Assembly (NCBI GenBank): GCA_019155185.1
Contig: CM032798.1
Span: 4,849,501 to 4,913,500, forward strand
Reading direction: 5' to 3'
From: Beaufortia kweichowensis
Taxonomy: Eukaryota > Chordata > Actinopteri > Cypriniformes > Gastromyzontidae
Length of the DNA stretch: 64,000 bases
Below the pieces are notes generated by a model. The model did no database searches. It was not told the origin of the DNA and was given only the letters and a program-made list of their open reading frames with translations. Positions 1 to 13,700 of this stretch are shown in pieces. The translations under genes were made by a program, and so were the position numbers. The first letter of the stretch is position 1. Each line of letters starts with the position of its first letter.

Positions 1-1656
1 TTTAGAATATATTTATTGACCCACTGGAGTCATTTATAATGGATGTTTTTCCTTTTGTAGCTTTAACATTTTTATATGTGAAAAAAATTAAATATAGCTG
101 GGATGACAATTATGAGATCATTTTTTTATAATTGGTAAATGATTCCTTTAATACATGGGTTGTCAAATGAAGTCAGGCAAGGAGACAGCTTTGAATTCTG
201 TTTTTTATGTACTTGCACAATAACAATAATAATATTTTTAACAATACAGTTACAGATTGCAGCTTTAAGCACACATATAAACACTAGAGGTAAAAGCACA
301 GACAGATGTATAGCCAGAAACAGACGGATGAGCTCACATGGACAGTCACAGCTAAACGGACACCAAGTAATCAAGGGAAAATCCCAAAGTGCTGTCTGAT
401 CCAGCATGAAAATCTTTCTCTAGCCAAGCCACAAAACAACAAGCCATAAAAACCTCACAGCCCCTCTGAGGATAAGAGAAAACATCCAGTCAAAAACTCC
501 TCTGACAGCTTCATTGCTCAAACACAGCGACACAGTGACTGTGAACGATGAACCGGAGCGAGAATAAGAGGGCAGAGGCAGGGAAAACAGTCCTGAGGGC
601 ACCTTGTGTGCTGTGAAATGAACCAAACACAGAACGGCCGCTTACCCGATTTAAGCACGCTGCAAAAGCAATAAAATTCTGGCGTTCATGCGTTTCGATT
701 AATTTGCCTCTGAAGAGTGGCAGAGGCTGTTACAGCTGGTTTATCAGCCAATCCCATTTCGTCCTGTCAATCAAACCTCTCCCACACCGTTTTGTGAATC
801 TTACAGGGATGCAATAATGTGTGCATTACCTCACACATGTGCACATAAATGCATAGTCGTGTACATGCACTATACTGAGCTAATAGAAGCTTCTCATGCA
901 ATTTCACACTCAGAACTTCTTGCTTTTATATATTTCTCTCAGGCCATTGTGGCGCTTCACGCTCACGCACAAAAACTACACGCCGCACATACAGGAAAAG
1001 AAGGAAATTACTTTTTCCAAGTTACACCCTCTGGAGAGACATATCCATTGAACCATCAGACACAAACGTTTTCCACAAATGAGCTATATCATGCCCTATC
1101 CGGAAATAAGAGGCCTCTTATTTCAGCGAGAACAGAGAAAATGAACAAAACAGAATGTAATTTTGCCTCCGGTATATACACTTCATATAGGAAGTTAATC
1201 TGGGAGTCAATTCAATTCGCTTTTATAGTTCAAAATGATGTCATAAAGTGCGTCAAGGATACATGGTTGGCCCTCAGGTGTCTGAACTAGACAAAAACAC
1301 TTATTAAAAAGTTCAAAAGTATAGGATATGGCATCATGTTTTATTTTTGGCAACCATATATAATGGTACCATAGTATTGCCCAATACTTTTTTATTATAA
1401 ATGTAGTCTTAATATTTATGTAAAAGACATTTTTATAAAAATATTAAAGGCCATTTCAACAAGATGTCTTAAAGGAATAGTTCACCCATAAATTGGACCC
1501 CATTGACTTTCCATAGTAGGAATGAAAATACTATGGTCAAGTCAATGGGGTCCATTTTTGAGTGAACTATTCCTTTAAGCCTGATCTAATCTAGATCAAT
1601 TGTCAATATGCAAAACCAAATCAGGATTTGACAGCTCGACTAAAACAGAGACTTAC
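1..1656. other. sema3f intron 8, partial
   Basis: No coding exon is recognised on either strand. Contains one palindromic MITE (1468-1579). The remaining sequence looks like ordinary AT-rich intron; the 157-codon open frame at 817-1290 (+) has no recognisable domain and no splice or codon support. Confidence 0.6.
1468..1579. mobile_element. Palindromic MITE with TTAA-type ends
   Basis: The two ends carry an inverted repeat of 18 identical bases (cttaaaggaatagttcac), and the arms continue to pair through tggaccccattgact to a short centre near 1520. The whole 112 bp can fold into one hairpin. The TTAA at each end suggests a TTAA target duplication as in piggyBac-like elements. This family of ends is very common in cyprinid genomes. 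Confidence 0.85.
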
Positions 1657-1771
1657 GGAGCTCATCGAAATGTGTCTCGATTCCATCTGATCCAGACACC
1701 GAGCAGATGAGCCGAGCCTTCAGGAATGTGCTCCACTTATTCACAAGACAGCAGTGTCCTCCATCATCATT
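1657..1771 (-). CDS. sema3f: sema3f coding exon 8 (last one in the window)
   Basis: 115 bp, 38 codons plus one base. Reads NDDGGHCCLVNKWSTFLKAR then LICSVSGSDGIETHFDEL, with a C left for the next exon (CAG or similar, giving the Gln of DELQ in mammals). The acceptor follows ttcctctgcag; the donor is C|gtaagtctc. The next exon is not found in bases 1-1656. Confidence 0.95.
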
Positions 1772-4700
1772 CTGCAGAGGAAGTGAAATCACATTAGCTA
1801 TTAAAGTACAACTGTTAGACACCACACAAATTCTGACACCAGTTTGACGGACGTCTGTCAAACACCTAGACTGTATCTGTGAAATAAAGACACCGGTCTC
1901 TGTCCCTCTCTCGCTGCTATTTCTGTGGGTTTGCATTAACTGGCTGTGATTGGGTTGTAAACATTGGCTTTGAGCACCGCTCAGCCCCATCTGCTATGGA
2001 CAGCAGCCAACTTCAATAATGAGGCAGAGCGATGCCCGGTGACCAGCCGCCAGCAGCTACCCACACATTACAAACATGCTTGTTTGATTCACGTTAGAAC
2101 AGCAAAAAATAACCAAGAAACAAGCGGCTGCTCATGTAGGAGGCTCTGGACAATGATGGATCATGATGAGACTGAGGATCTGTCAATCAAGCGTGTTTCT
2201 GTCCTGCATTGCTTTTGTGTCCAGATGAGATTTCAGGACAGGAACACCCAATGATTGAAACGAAATTGCTTTTTAGGGGTGGGGGAAACGGGGATTCTTA
2301 AACGATTCTGGATCGATCCACAAGCATTCATAATTTATTATTGATAATGCTATCGCAAAACTGCACGAAAGGCAAAAAGATGATGTACATGTAGACACTG
2401 TAAATGGCATTTGCTGTGTGTGGATGTGCGAAAATGGCATTGGGGACAAACTGATTCTTTCTCAAATGACTCTGGATCGATCCACAAGCTTTCATAATTT
2501 ATTATTAATAATGCTGGTTATCGCATTACTGCATGAAAAGAGAACATTACTGTACTGTAAATGAAGATACTGTAAAAGCATTTTTTTTGTTGCAATACAA
2601 ACAATGCATGGGGGAAAATTGATTCTCTCTCAAATGATTCTGGATCTATTCACAAGCATTCATAAATTATTAATGATAATGCTGGATTTTGCAAAACTTT
2701 ACGAATGGAAGAACATTACTGTACTGTAAATAAAGATAGTGTAAAAGCAATTTGTTGTGTTGCAAACACAAAAATGGATGGTAGGGAATTGATTCTTTCT
2801 TTCTTAAACTCTGGATCGATGCACAAAGATTCATAAATCATTAATAATAATGCAGTTTAACTTGTCACATTTATGAAAAGCAAAAGATTATTGTACTGTA
2901 AATGCAATTTGTTGCACAGCAAAAATGCATTGAGGCCGCATCTGCTGCGGTATTTGCACCATGCAAACAAAAAAATATGTAGGAGTCTTCAAAGTAGTTT
3001 AATAGCCAAAGACAAAAAAAGGAAAATGAGATTTGCACCCCTATACTAAACAGAGATCTATTGAGAATCGTTTTGGAATCGGATTATGACTCTCTGAACT
3101 GAAATCTAATCAAATAAGTGCCTTGAGATTCACACTCCAAACTGCTACACACACCAAAATGAAGAATGAGATGATAATATCTAGGTTATTTGTGCCTGTG
3201 TCTGCTCACGCTCTCACCAGACAGATTCTGCCGATCCTGGACTGGGCCATGGGAGTCTGACCCATCTCGGACGCTTTCTCACGGAAGAAGAAATACAGCT
3301 TGTCGTCGTTTTTCTCAGCGCTGTCAGGAATAAGCTGGGCATGGACAAATGTTGGATCTGAGAAGAGACAGGAGGGAAAATAAGCAGAAAGATGAATCAT
3401 AGTTGGGAAATAAAGCAGAAGAAAGAACACAGAACAGCAAACGGAGAGTATTAAATAACGTTGGCAAGTGCAAATGATGAGAGTCGTTTAATGGTGTTGC
3501 TTATGGTTACTCTATTATCTCATTCATAACATATGATAGTCACATGTGGAACATCTCTGACAGCATCTGTGATGTTATCATGGCAGACACTTGTAACCGA
3601 AAAGATAAAAAAATTAATATGAAGTGGGAATTCTACCTAAAACAGGGACCAAACATCACTCAGCATTAAAAAAATTAACAGGCGCTTTTAAATTGGAGAT
3701 GTCCTGTATATACTGGCACAAAACTCATAATTAATAGTTTATTATAAATCAAACTAGCAACATAATAATTCAAATGAAAATCGGAAATTAAAACATTTGC
3801 GTGATTTTAGATTTGATATGCTTATATAATATGTCAAATTTAAATGTACAAATTTGGACACAGTTTATTAGTGACGTAAAAATAGTGACGAATGTAATTT
3901 TTTTAGCATTAACTTTTTGTTTTAAATTCTAAGAAAAACAATCCCGATACATGTGGTTTCCAATAATTTAATTCTACTGTATAAAAGGTTCATTGTTTAA
4001 TATTCATATATGGCACATTCCCCACTAAACAAAGACGTTCTTTGTTACACCACAATTCAAAGACATGCGCCAGGTGTTTGTGTACCGTGAAGCCAGCGGG
4101 AGTTGTACTGGTCTGTCCTCATGGCAGTATGTTTGCCCAACGTGCGGAAAATGGCAGAGTCCGTTCCCATAAAATCGATGTACACTCCGGCGTACAGCTG
4201 GCCGTCTGCCAAAACACAGCGAGGGAGATCAAGAGAGATTGAAACATAAGCTTAAGGAGGATGAACTCACGAGACAAAAGAAAGATGAAAGGAGAAAAAA
4301 GCATTGTATATAATCACAGAATTCATCACGATCAGGACACGGGCGTGAGTAAATGACGTGGTGAAAGGTACGTACTTATCAAAGCCGAGACGCTGTTTAG
4401 TTTGGGGTCGTAGGGGCATTTTCCTTTCCCAGAATCGACTTTACCAGGCTCCAGACGGAAAATGTATTCCTGGAATGGGGAGAACAAGTACATATATACA
4501 TAGGGTTTTCATAAATGACTTCTGAAGTATACATTAGATGAGCAGTATTGATTCTCAGCTTACTTAGACTCTTTAAGTTTCCAGTATTTAAGAGTCTGTT
4601 GAGGTAAAGCCGGGAAGTGAAATGCATAGTGGGTTACTGGGAAGAATGGGCAAAACTATGCTGAGGTTTAAATATCTTTAGGTACCTATTATGATTTGTT

Positions 4701-7700
4701 TTAACAACCTTCTTATTTCCCTTTTCATCCTGTTGGCACCTTGCATATCGTATAAAGCCAACAGCAATTTATATAGCCAATTATGTGAAGTGAGCATGTA
4801 AAAAACTGCCCAGGTAAATGCCGAAATTCAAACCATAATCGTTTTGTTTTTTTAATATTGCTCAAGTTTAAGGTTCTTGGTGGTTGCCAAAGAAAATGAA
4901 CAATCTCTCACTTTCAGCTTCTCAATGTGAGTTTAAATTATAGCTTATGGGGTTAGTGACAGCTATGACATTCTGATATTAAAGTCAAGCTAAAAATCCA
5001 CTGAACTCCATGCAGTTTGCATGCCAGTTATAGTCAAACAGTTATTTTCACACCTGCAGAAATATGTGGCCAATAAAAGCAAATGGAAAACTTAAATATT
5101 ACATTCATTGTTTTTTGGATGTGTAAATTTCCAAGCAAAGTAGTTTCTCTGTATCTTAGATGTTAGATATCAACAATGCAGCAATTGCAAGTCTCAACAA
5201 AATATCCATTTTGGATAGTTTTTTGGAACCATTCTACTTTTAAGCTTTACACGCACACCACAAATGCAATAACCGCAGAGACATTTTGTGCTGACTAATC
5301 ACTTTCAAGTCATGATGGAGTCTGAGGGAGGGTGTGGGTGTAATCTCTGTACGTTCTGCTAGATTTCTGTGCCAAAGGCGGCCTTCGGACAAGTGTAGGC
5401 AAACCTGAGAAAGACAGGCTCTTAAGCGAACAGTTCCTCTCCTGTTCCACTCAACGCCTTCAGCAATGGAGAAAACCAGCTGCTGAAAATCTGATAACTG
5501 TGTGAACAGAAGCTTTCTACTCAAAGCTACTCAATATAGTTCAAATATACCCTAAGTGTCTATTGTGACCCGAATGCACATCTTTGGGCTCGAGAAATAG
5601 ACTGAAATAAGTTTACAAGTGCTTCCATCGCTTAATTTCCCACCTTGGGTGCGTATGGTTCTGGTGAAGCGCTAGGGTCTGCGGCTCGACTGGTTCGGCC
5701 TCCCGCGCGAGGAAGCTGATCTTCAAGCAAGGCCTATAAAAGAAGGTGCGTTCCTCAATATAGACTTCTTTTTTCTGTTTATACAATCAAACCCAAGAGA
5801 AAGACCCATTCTGTGTCCAATGGAAAACAGAGAATGACGGCTGCTGTTTGGTGTATTCATAAGAAGATAAACTAATTTTAAACTAACTAAAGTTATGTTT
5901 TTTGCATGCACATGCTTGACCCTTGTTAGCTCATGCATATGAAATTTGCATGACATGCAAATTGCAAGAACCCTTTAAATGTAAGCAAATAAAGTGGGGT
6001 GCAGAAGTCGGAGACCAATTATAAAATGCTTCATAGAGTTTTCTAATTACTAATTCTAAAAACATTCTTCATTTTTCTAGCATATTATATTACCAGCATG
6101 AACATTTAAGTGAAAAGTTTAAAAAAAATACATAAAATTTCAAAATGTCTATGTATTTGGTATAGATGGATTAGCAAGAGAAATAAGCAATATAGAGAAT
6201 AAATTCACGGACAACATGCAATGTTTTGATTCTAGGTTTAAATTCAATGCGATTTCAGACATTTGAACCCCCATGTATGTATCTGCACATTTCGAAATGA
6301 CGTTCTTAAAGATGACTGAAGATGGATGGTGGTCATGGGAAAGGTGGGAGGTGAAATGAGAACAACATTTAAATACAATTACCATCTTAAACACAGTCAA
6401 ACACAGTCACAGACATACAGGTGGTAGAGATTATACTCTTTGATCCAGGGTGGGGAAACATTCCACTTTAATGACATAAGACATTTTAACTAATATAGCC
6501 AACAGATTGAACCCTTGACTTGTAAATGGCGGCAGGTCATCTGTGAATGATGGTTTACCTGTGACCTTTGCCCTCTGTCCACATAGGTACAGATGGGATT
6601 GTACGCTCCCGTTCCACACACGTACAGGTGAGTTCTGTTCCACGGTTCGATGAGACGGATGAAGTTCCCGCACTCGCCCTGACGATAGAAACGGAATGAT
6701 ATTATGAATACTGTCATGCAAGAGATAATTTATAAGGTGAAATGATACCTAAAATTCCTGACATGCACATGATTTTCTGCTTTGCCAAGATGTCGGGACC
6801 TTGGCAACAGTCGAGACTGATCTTATGATGAAGGATAACTTCTAAAAAGAACATCAATGTCTTGATGTCTTTTCCCTATGGATTCTTACATTGATGTCCT
6901 TTCCTGAGAGGACACACTCGGTTCTTCTCTGAGGAGCGACGGGCCAGTGAATCTGAGGAGAAAGAGAGATAAATAAACAAGTGTCGTTCATCCAAATCTC
7001 CAGCGACCAGCTCAAGATTTTCCCTGCCAAGATTTACTCATCGTTTTCATTTGTGTCTTAAAGAGAAAAGACACTTTCCACAAATACTGCATAGATTTGT
7101 GTCCCATTTCTGTTTAAAAGCATGAGAGGCACAAACCACATGAAAACCTTTAAAAAAATGTTTTTAAACTTGCATGAAAAGGAGCTATTTTTCCAAACAT
7201 CAAACGTCTGTAATATTTTGTTTGACTAAAGTTGATGAATAACATTTTTAAGCTTAACCATCTCTTTTCATTAACCACTCATCGAAAAGAAAAAACTACA
7301 AATCTCTTACTATGAGAGGCTCTTTGTTGATGTCGTTCAGGTCTAGAGACAAGATGTAGTCTTTGCTTCCCACATACATGCGATCATGATCCTCATCCAT
7401 ACGAAGGATTCTGTAGTCCGTGGAGTTGAGCAGGAAGGCAAAGTGATGGGCAGTTCCTGTAGACTTCAGCTCTGAAAGACAACAGATTATTAAATTACAC
7501 TTACTGTATTTATTTAGCAGATTCTTTTATTCATAACGATCTACAAATAAAGAAAAACATATTATCCAACAATATATAGTCAACAATATCAGCAATGCAA
7601 CAGTACTGAGTTTCAATAAACACGGCAAGAAAAACTGCAGAAAAGAGATTATTTCTGATAAAAGAGTCTTTATTATGGTTATGGTTGTGGATTTGTGTAC

Positions 7701-10700
7701 ACTACTTTAATGAAACCTATTCCAGATGAAAATAGTTGTTTGGTGACCTAAATAGTAGTTGCTACTACAGAATTAATAGAACTGAATTTATCTGCATTTA
7801 CCTATTCAAACAACACTCAGACCTTAGGTCAGTTCAATTAAAATACAATTCTATATTCTTGTATATATAAAATAAATAACAGAAACAGCCTTTATACTGA
7901 ATACCTTAACCAAACAAAGATTTCTTACGATTGCAAATGAAAGTACATGTTCCAATTTTGCAAACTCTGAAATGACTCACAAACAATCAATCAATCCAAA
8001 CATCATAAACACTGGCAACCCTCGGTTTTTCCTAAATACAACAACATCTGCACAGCTGCTTGGACGTAAGCGGTCTCTACCGAGCTGGCTCGAGTGTTTC
8101 CCTGAGGTTCAATGCATTGGCTTTATTCCTATATACTTTGGTATTAATATTGTTTTAGTTGTGTGGTTACAGAGTGCATTTCTCTAGGCTTTTTTGGCTT
8201 TCTGGACTTTGTCTTCAAATACAACATTACTACCAATGCTGTGGCGTCATGCTTTATTTTTCTCTTTTCCCAGCAGGCTTAATTCCCATTGTTGGAAACC
8301 AAGTATTTATACTGTACAGGCTCTATGCGCTGCAGCGTGTAAATTTCACTTGAAAGCATACAAAATACTCAATGTATGATGCTATTAATTCAATTATGTC
8401 CAAGCAAAATGCTTCCAGATAACTCAAAACATTCTCAGAGCTACCCCCTATTTCAATAAATAGCCTGTGCTATGTAGGTTATGGTTCAGGGAGTTCACAG
8501 AAAAGTCTCTTTGGATGACCATAGAGGTCTGGATCGGACGTTCATGCAAGGCAGCGTGCTGGGGAATGGTGCGTGTCAAGGGAAGCCTTTGGAGAATGGA
8601 ATGCCACTACTCATGTTACTATAACACAACATACTCTTGACTTCTGACTGAGAATCGGCCAGGTTAAAGCTGATAAGGTCTACCTGAGGATGGATTGCAG
8701 AATGCTAGTGAAGGAGGATAATGCATTGCAGACAGTTGGCAAAGTCGACTGGATTGCTCACAAATGAAAGTATACAGAGAGGTTTGCCAAGCAGAACTGC
8801 ATATTTAAATCCAACAGTAACATTTCCCAATTGTATTGTGAAACAAAACTGTGCTGAAGGGCTTGATGAAGAAAAAAGCTTATTATAAATGGGGATGATG
8901 AGGTGTATAGCATGACCATTGATCTGTTGGGATATATTGGAAGATCCCACAGGTCACCATCTCTCCTCCACACTCCACCCTGACAAAAGCCAGCTAAAGC
9001 CACAAACAGACCTACAAGTTACATCCAGCAGCGCAAGATTCCACAGTCCAACTTGAAAAAGCACCAGCAAATCAAATCATGAAAGCTAGCTGGTGTTTAG
9101 CCAATGATGATCAACTACTTATGAACAGCAGCCCAAAGTCAAGTTTGCAACCTCAAAATGAAGAGATGAGATTCACATTCGAGCAAATCACATGAAATAA
9201 TATACAGGACGTTAATATACAGGAAATGTACAAGCGATAGAGAGGCATCCATCTCTGCAAAGTACCAGTATATGAATATCTTATCAGAAGACAAGATCTG
9301 CTTGAGTCTTATAACATCATAGGGCCGCAGACAACATAAAAACCCATTTACCTGTGTGGGCATTCCTGGCACATAGCTCAAATTCCTCATCTCTTTCATT
9401 TCAGGGGTCTAATTAAGCACAAAGGATCCGCCATGTTTCAACAAGTCCTCAGTAATCTTGATGTGTCTTTGCCAACACTAATAATGCAGTCTGGTAGCAG
9501 TGAACATATTTTTTCCTGACAGCAGCATTTTTTTTGTGTTGACAACGAGTCAGCCACATTAAAACACAATGTAATCAGACCAGAAATCTGAATTCTTTAA
9601 AATATAGCAATAATTTTTTTTTATTCAATTTTTTCCTTCAGCCTTTTTATTAAAAAGTAAATTACTCGCAACAAAACCATGTCTCCAATTTGAATTGTTT
9701 TGATTACTGTGAAATTGTTCTTGTTTAATAGTTCAGATCTTTTTTTAAAAATTGTAGTTTGAAAAATTTAAAGTGTTTTAAAAGACAGAAAGGAGGTCTT
9801 AAACTTTTCTGGTTGTCTCTCTGTGGACAGCAAAGACACTTAGAGGACATCTGGACACTGGAGCAACTAAAGGTTTGTACTACTTCCTGAGCACCATCAT
9901 TTATCTGCACTGACAGGTCTAAATTTAACACACACACTCACACAAACAAGTATATAACTAAAGCTTTGGAGATTGATTTTTTGCCTTCAGCTGTCCCGCT
10001 TAAATAATCACTAAAAGATTACGTCTTATCTCTGGGCTTCAAAGCGCTGTCACTTGACCGCTCCTATAGATTTGAGTGACAGATTGAAGGACGAGGTGGA
10101 CAGATTATAATAAAGATGAGAGAGAGAGATGTTACCTGTATTGCCTGTCTTTGGATTTGTGTGTGTGTGCGTTACAACAAGTTGAAAACTCTCCTCTCAT
10201 GTTTGGTATGTGTATAGGAGGCATCGATTTTAACAGCCCTCATTTCTGACAGAGGATTACTGCATCCTCCTTATCTCAGTCTTCTGGGAAAATAGCACGA
10301 TTAAAGGGAAAGATTACATCAAATTGCAAAGATAAAAGTTTTACTCTCTCATTTGTCCTTAAAATATCAGGACATACAAGTGCAAATTGTAAAGTGCAAG
10401 TTTTTCATTTGTATGTATATATATAAAAATATATACACAAATACAAACAAAGACATTCATGTGTATGTAAAGGACCTGTGGTAAAGTTTACGTGCACAAG
10501 GCAAACAGACAAAAAAAACACATGACTTGAAGGATTGTAATAAAATAAAGAAACACAGCAGGAATAAAAGAACAAAAATAGCAAACATAAAAGAAAAGGA
10601 TGTCTACGGTTGGGAGCTTCTCTTCAGGGACTGATAGGAGCCAGTGTTTGCTTTGGCCCACAGCTTCAGTGAGAGTCAGGGTCAAAGTTCACGCTCACAG

Positions 10701-13700
10701 ACACAAGGACGAAGCACTGCACGCTCCCCTGACCCTTGCGATCCTACAGTGAGCCGTTTCTCAAAAAGAACCAAAAACCTTTCATTTACTTTTTCTCACA
10801 AAAAGCAGGCGAACAGCAGAAACATGGAAATAATTACCAGGCCATGGCTCCAATCGGTGTGATGACCCAAAGTCCTTGCTCCGGACTATTGAAGATGTCA
10901 GAATGTGTTTGCATAAGATCACAGCCCATATTATGCTAAAGTTAGGTCTATTTATTTTACACTTTGATTGCATGTGACAGCTTATTCTGTTCTTATAATT
11001 CTCATTTTGCTTCGTGTATTAAACACAGCCAAGAACAACATCTTAAAATTCTTGATTCATATCTTTTAATACGCTTGAAGAATCTAGTTTAGCCTTCGTG
11101 AGACAAACTTTGAAGCTCCTTCTAAGAAACATATATGGGTAACTGATGTGTTGAAGTTTGATATCATTATATTTGGCATTCTGTGTTGCTGTATGTCAGA
11201 CAAGTCAATTCATAACAAAGATTATTATATAATACCGGCCAAAAACAACATTTTACCCTCATGCAAGAAACATAACCTGATCATACAAATGTGTTAGAAG
11301 ATCTCGAGGTGTTTATGACATTATCACTTGAAATCACCAGGATGCTTCGTTTTAAATAAGGGCGTCAACAAACAAAGTGGGAGATAAGCACATCAACTTC
11401 CTGTTCAGCTTTATCACGCTTGTCAATCTGACAGTGGCAGATCCTTCAATAAGCATTCCAATGACAATCGGCATCAAAGATTCGCTCCTTTCTTTTCCCT
11501 TCCTTTAATCTTTCATGCTTGTTTCGACACCAGACGTCCCACCCTCCTGCGTTTCACACCATCATGATAGTTATTAAACAGATTTCATCAGCCCGGACTT
11601 TCCTTTCGCCTTTTTGGTTCCTCTCGCTCTCATTCCCAATTCAGCGAGTCTGTGTCTGCATTCCAGGGCAGAGATAACAGTTATTTTTGATCCTCTTTTT
11701 CATTCACACCCTTATCGTCACATTTTTTCACCTTCCGCTTCTTTTCTGGGTCAGGTGAGTGTTAAATAAAAAAAATGAGTGAAATGAGTTTTAGCACCTG
11801 CTAAAATAATTTTTTCCTTCAAATCTTCAATTCACATTTAGACACTAAGGCACTTAACACACATACTGTGGGAGCTAAACTTTTGACTTTGGCATTGCTA
11901 ACATCACTTAAGTTACAGGAAATCTGAATTATAATTCTCAAATGTGTCTATTTCTGTGAATCTAGTAAATGTTTAAACCAGACACATTCAGGAAACCTTT
12001 GTGAAAATACCTGCTGGTTACCGAATCATTAAATATTTTTAATAAAACTAAGAACAAAGCAGCATTCAATATTTGCTCATTTTAAATGAACTCGCTGAAG
12101 TATAAAAATCAGTTCATTGTGCATGGGATCGGTCCCAATATCCTTGACACTACAAAAGTGTTCAACACACAATGGCAATGCCGGTTCCCTAGATCAGGGT
12201 CAAGGGTCGCAAAGGTTATCATACACGCTAGCGCTTACTGAACTGCAGCCAGAGGCCCGGGTCACTGAGGGTGAGGTCAGCGGAGTGCCTACTGGATACT
12301 CAACACACATCCACTTGACCTCTGTTGCTTGGAAACAAGGGAAAAGGTAATTCTGAATGCTCACAGTGCCCCGTAACGAAGAAAAACTCCTAATGGTGTG
12401 TGACAGGCGAGAAACAAGCATTTGAAAGCAGTGTCGCTGCTCGGCTGCTGATGAGAAGTGTGTGTGTGAGAGAGAGAGCACGTAAGCTTTGATTTGGCCA
12501 TTGCAGTTCATTATTGAGTGCATTTCGACTCTTTTTGCCTTGATTGTAAAAGCTTTGAGATGCAATGACAGGTCTAATTCTTCTGTCTGCATCTACATGA
12601 TTTCAATTATATACTCAATGTCTTGCACTTCAATTTGTCATTGTTTTACTCTCTCATACTCCCTTTCTCATACACACACAGTGAAACACATTAACATACG
12701 TGTAGCTCAGTCTCATGGGAGAGGGAACATATGAATTGGAGAGAGTACCCTTTTATGGGAGGTGTCAATCAAAATGCATATTAACCATAAGACACTCGAG
12801 AAAGTCCTGTGAGAAAACTGGTGTGGAATGGCTCTATTTAATGAGACCTTATGCCAGCTGCGAGAAAACTGAAAAACAATATTAAAATATTTGCATGACA
12901 AGGAAAGAAAATATAAAGGTCTATGAAAGAATGCAGACATCCATTTTTAACATGCATTTTTGGTAATAAACAAACTGTTGACTTTGAGGTAAATCATTCA
13001 GAAATATGATAAAAATATCTCTCCAAACATCAGGGATATTTGCTAAAAGAAGATATTGTGTGCTTGTCTGCTTGCATAATATCTATGTGTACTGAAGAGG
13101 TCAAATGTCAAAAGCGATCAGACACCAGGCTTCCAATTCTGTTTCAGTGACAGCATCGTAATACAGAGCACTACAGTTTCACCTTTATTAATGGCACAAG
13201 CTCTGGCATATCATTCTATTTGTCATGGGCACTAAATGTGGACTTTGGCAGCACAAACATGCAGGACGTAATTGCAATGCAAATGGGCATCACCTCTAGA
13301 CACTTCAAGTCACCTTTAGACAAGAGAGTTTATGGAGAGAAATAATCAAGTGGTAATGTTAAGAATTGTGTAAAGACTTTCAAGAAAGAAAGTGAATAAA
13401 AAAGAATTTTAAGAAGGAAGAATTTTGAAAAAGATTTTAAGAATAGATGAAGAAAAAAGAATTTAAAACAAAAACTAAAGAAATAAAAAGAATTTTGAGA
13501 AAGATGTCAAAATAAAAGAATTTCAAGACCGAAAGAAAGAAAAAAGAATTTCAGGAATTTCAAGAAAGAAAGGAAACATTCAACAAAAGAATTTTAAGAA
13601 AGATTTCAAGAAAAAAACAGAAGAAAGAAAGATATTAGAAATGCATCTCAGTCATTGCACAAACATTCCTCAAAGAGAGTTAAGAGAGTTTTTAACTCGT

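Noticed and set aside
817..1290. 157-codon plus-strand frame
   Set aside because: Low-complexity composition, no domain, lies in a sema3f intron, no splice or promoter context.
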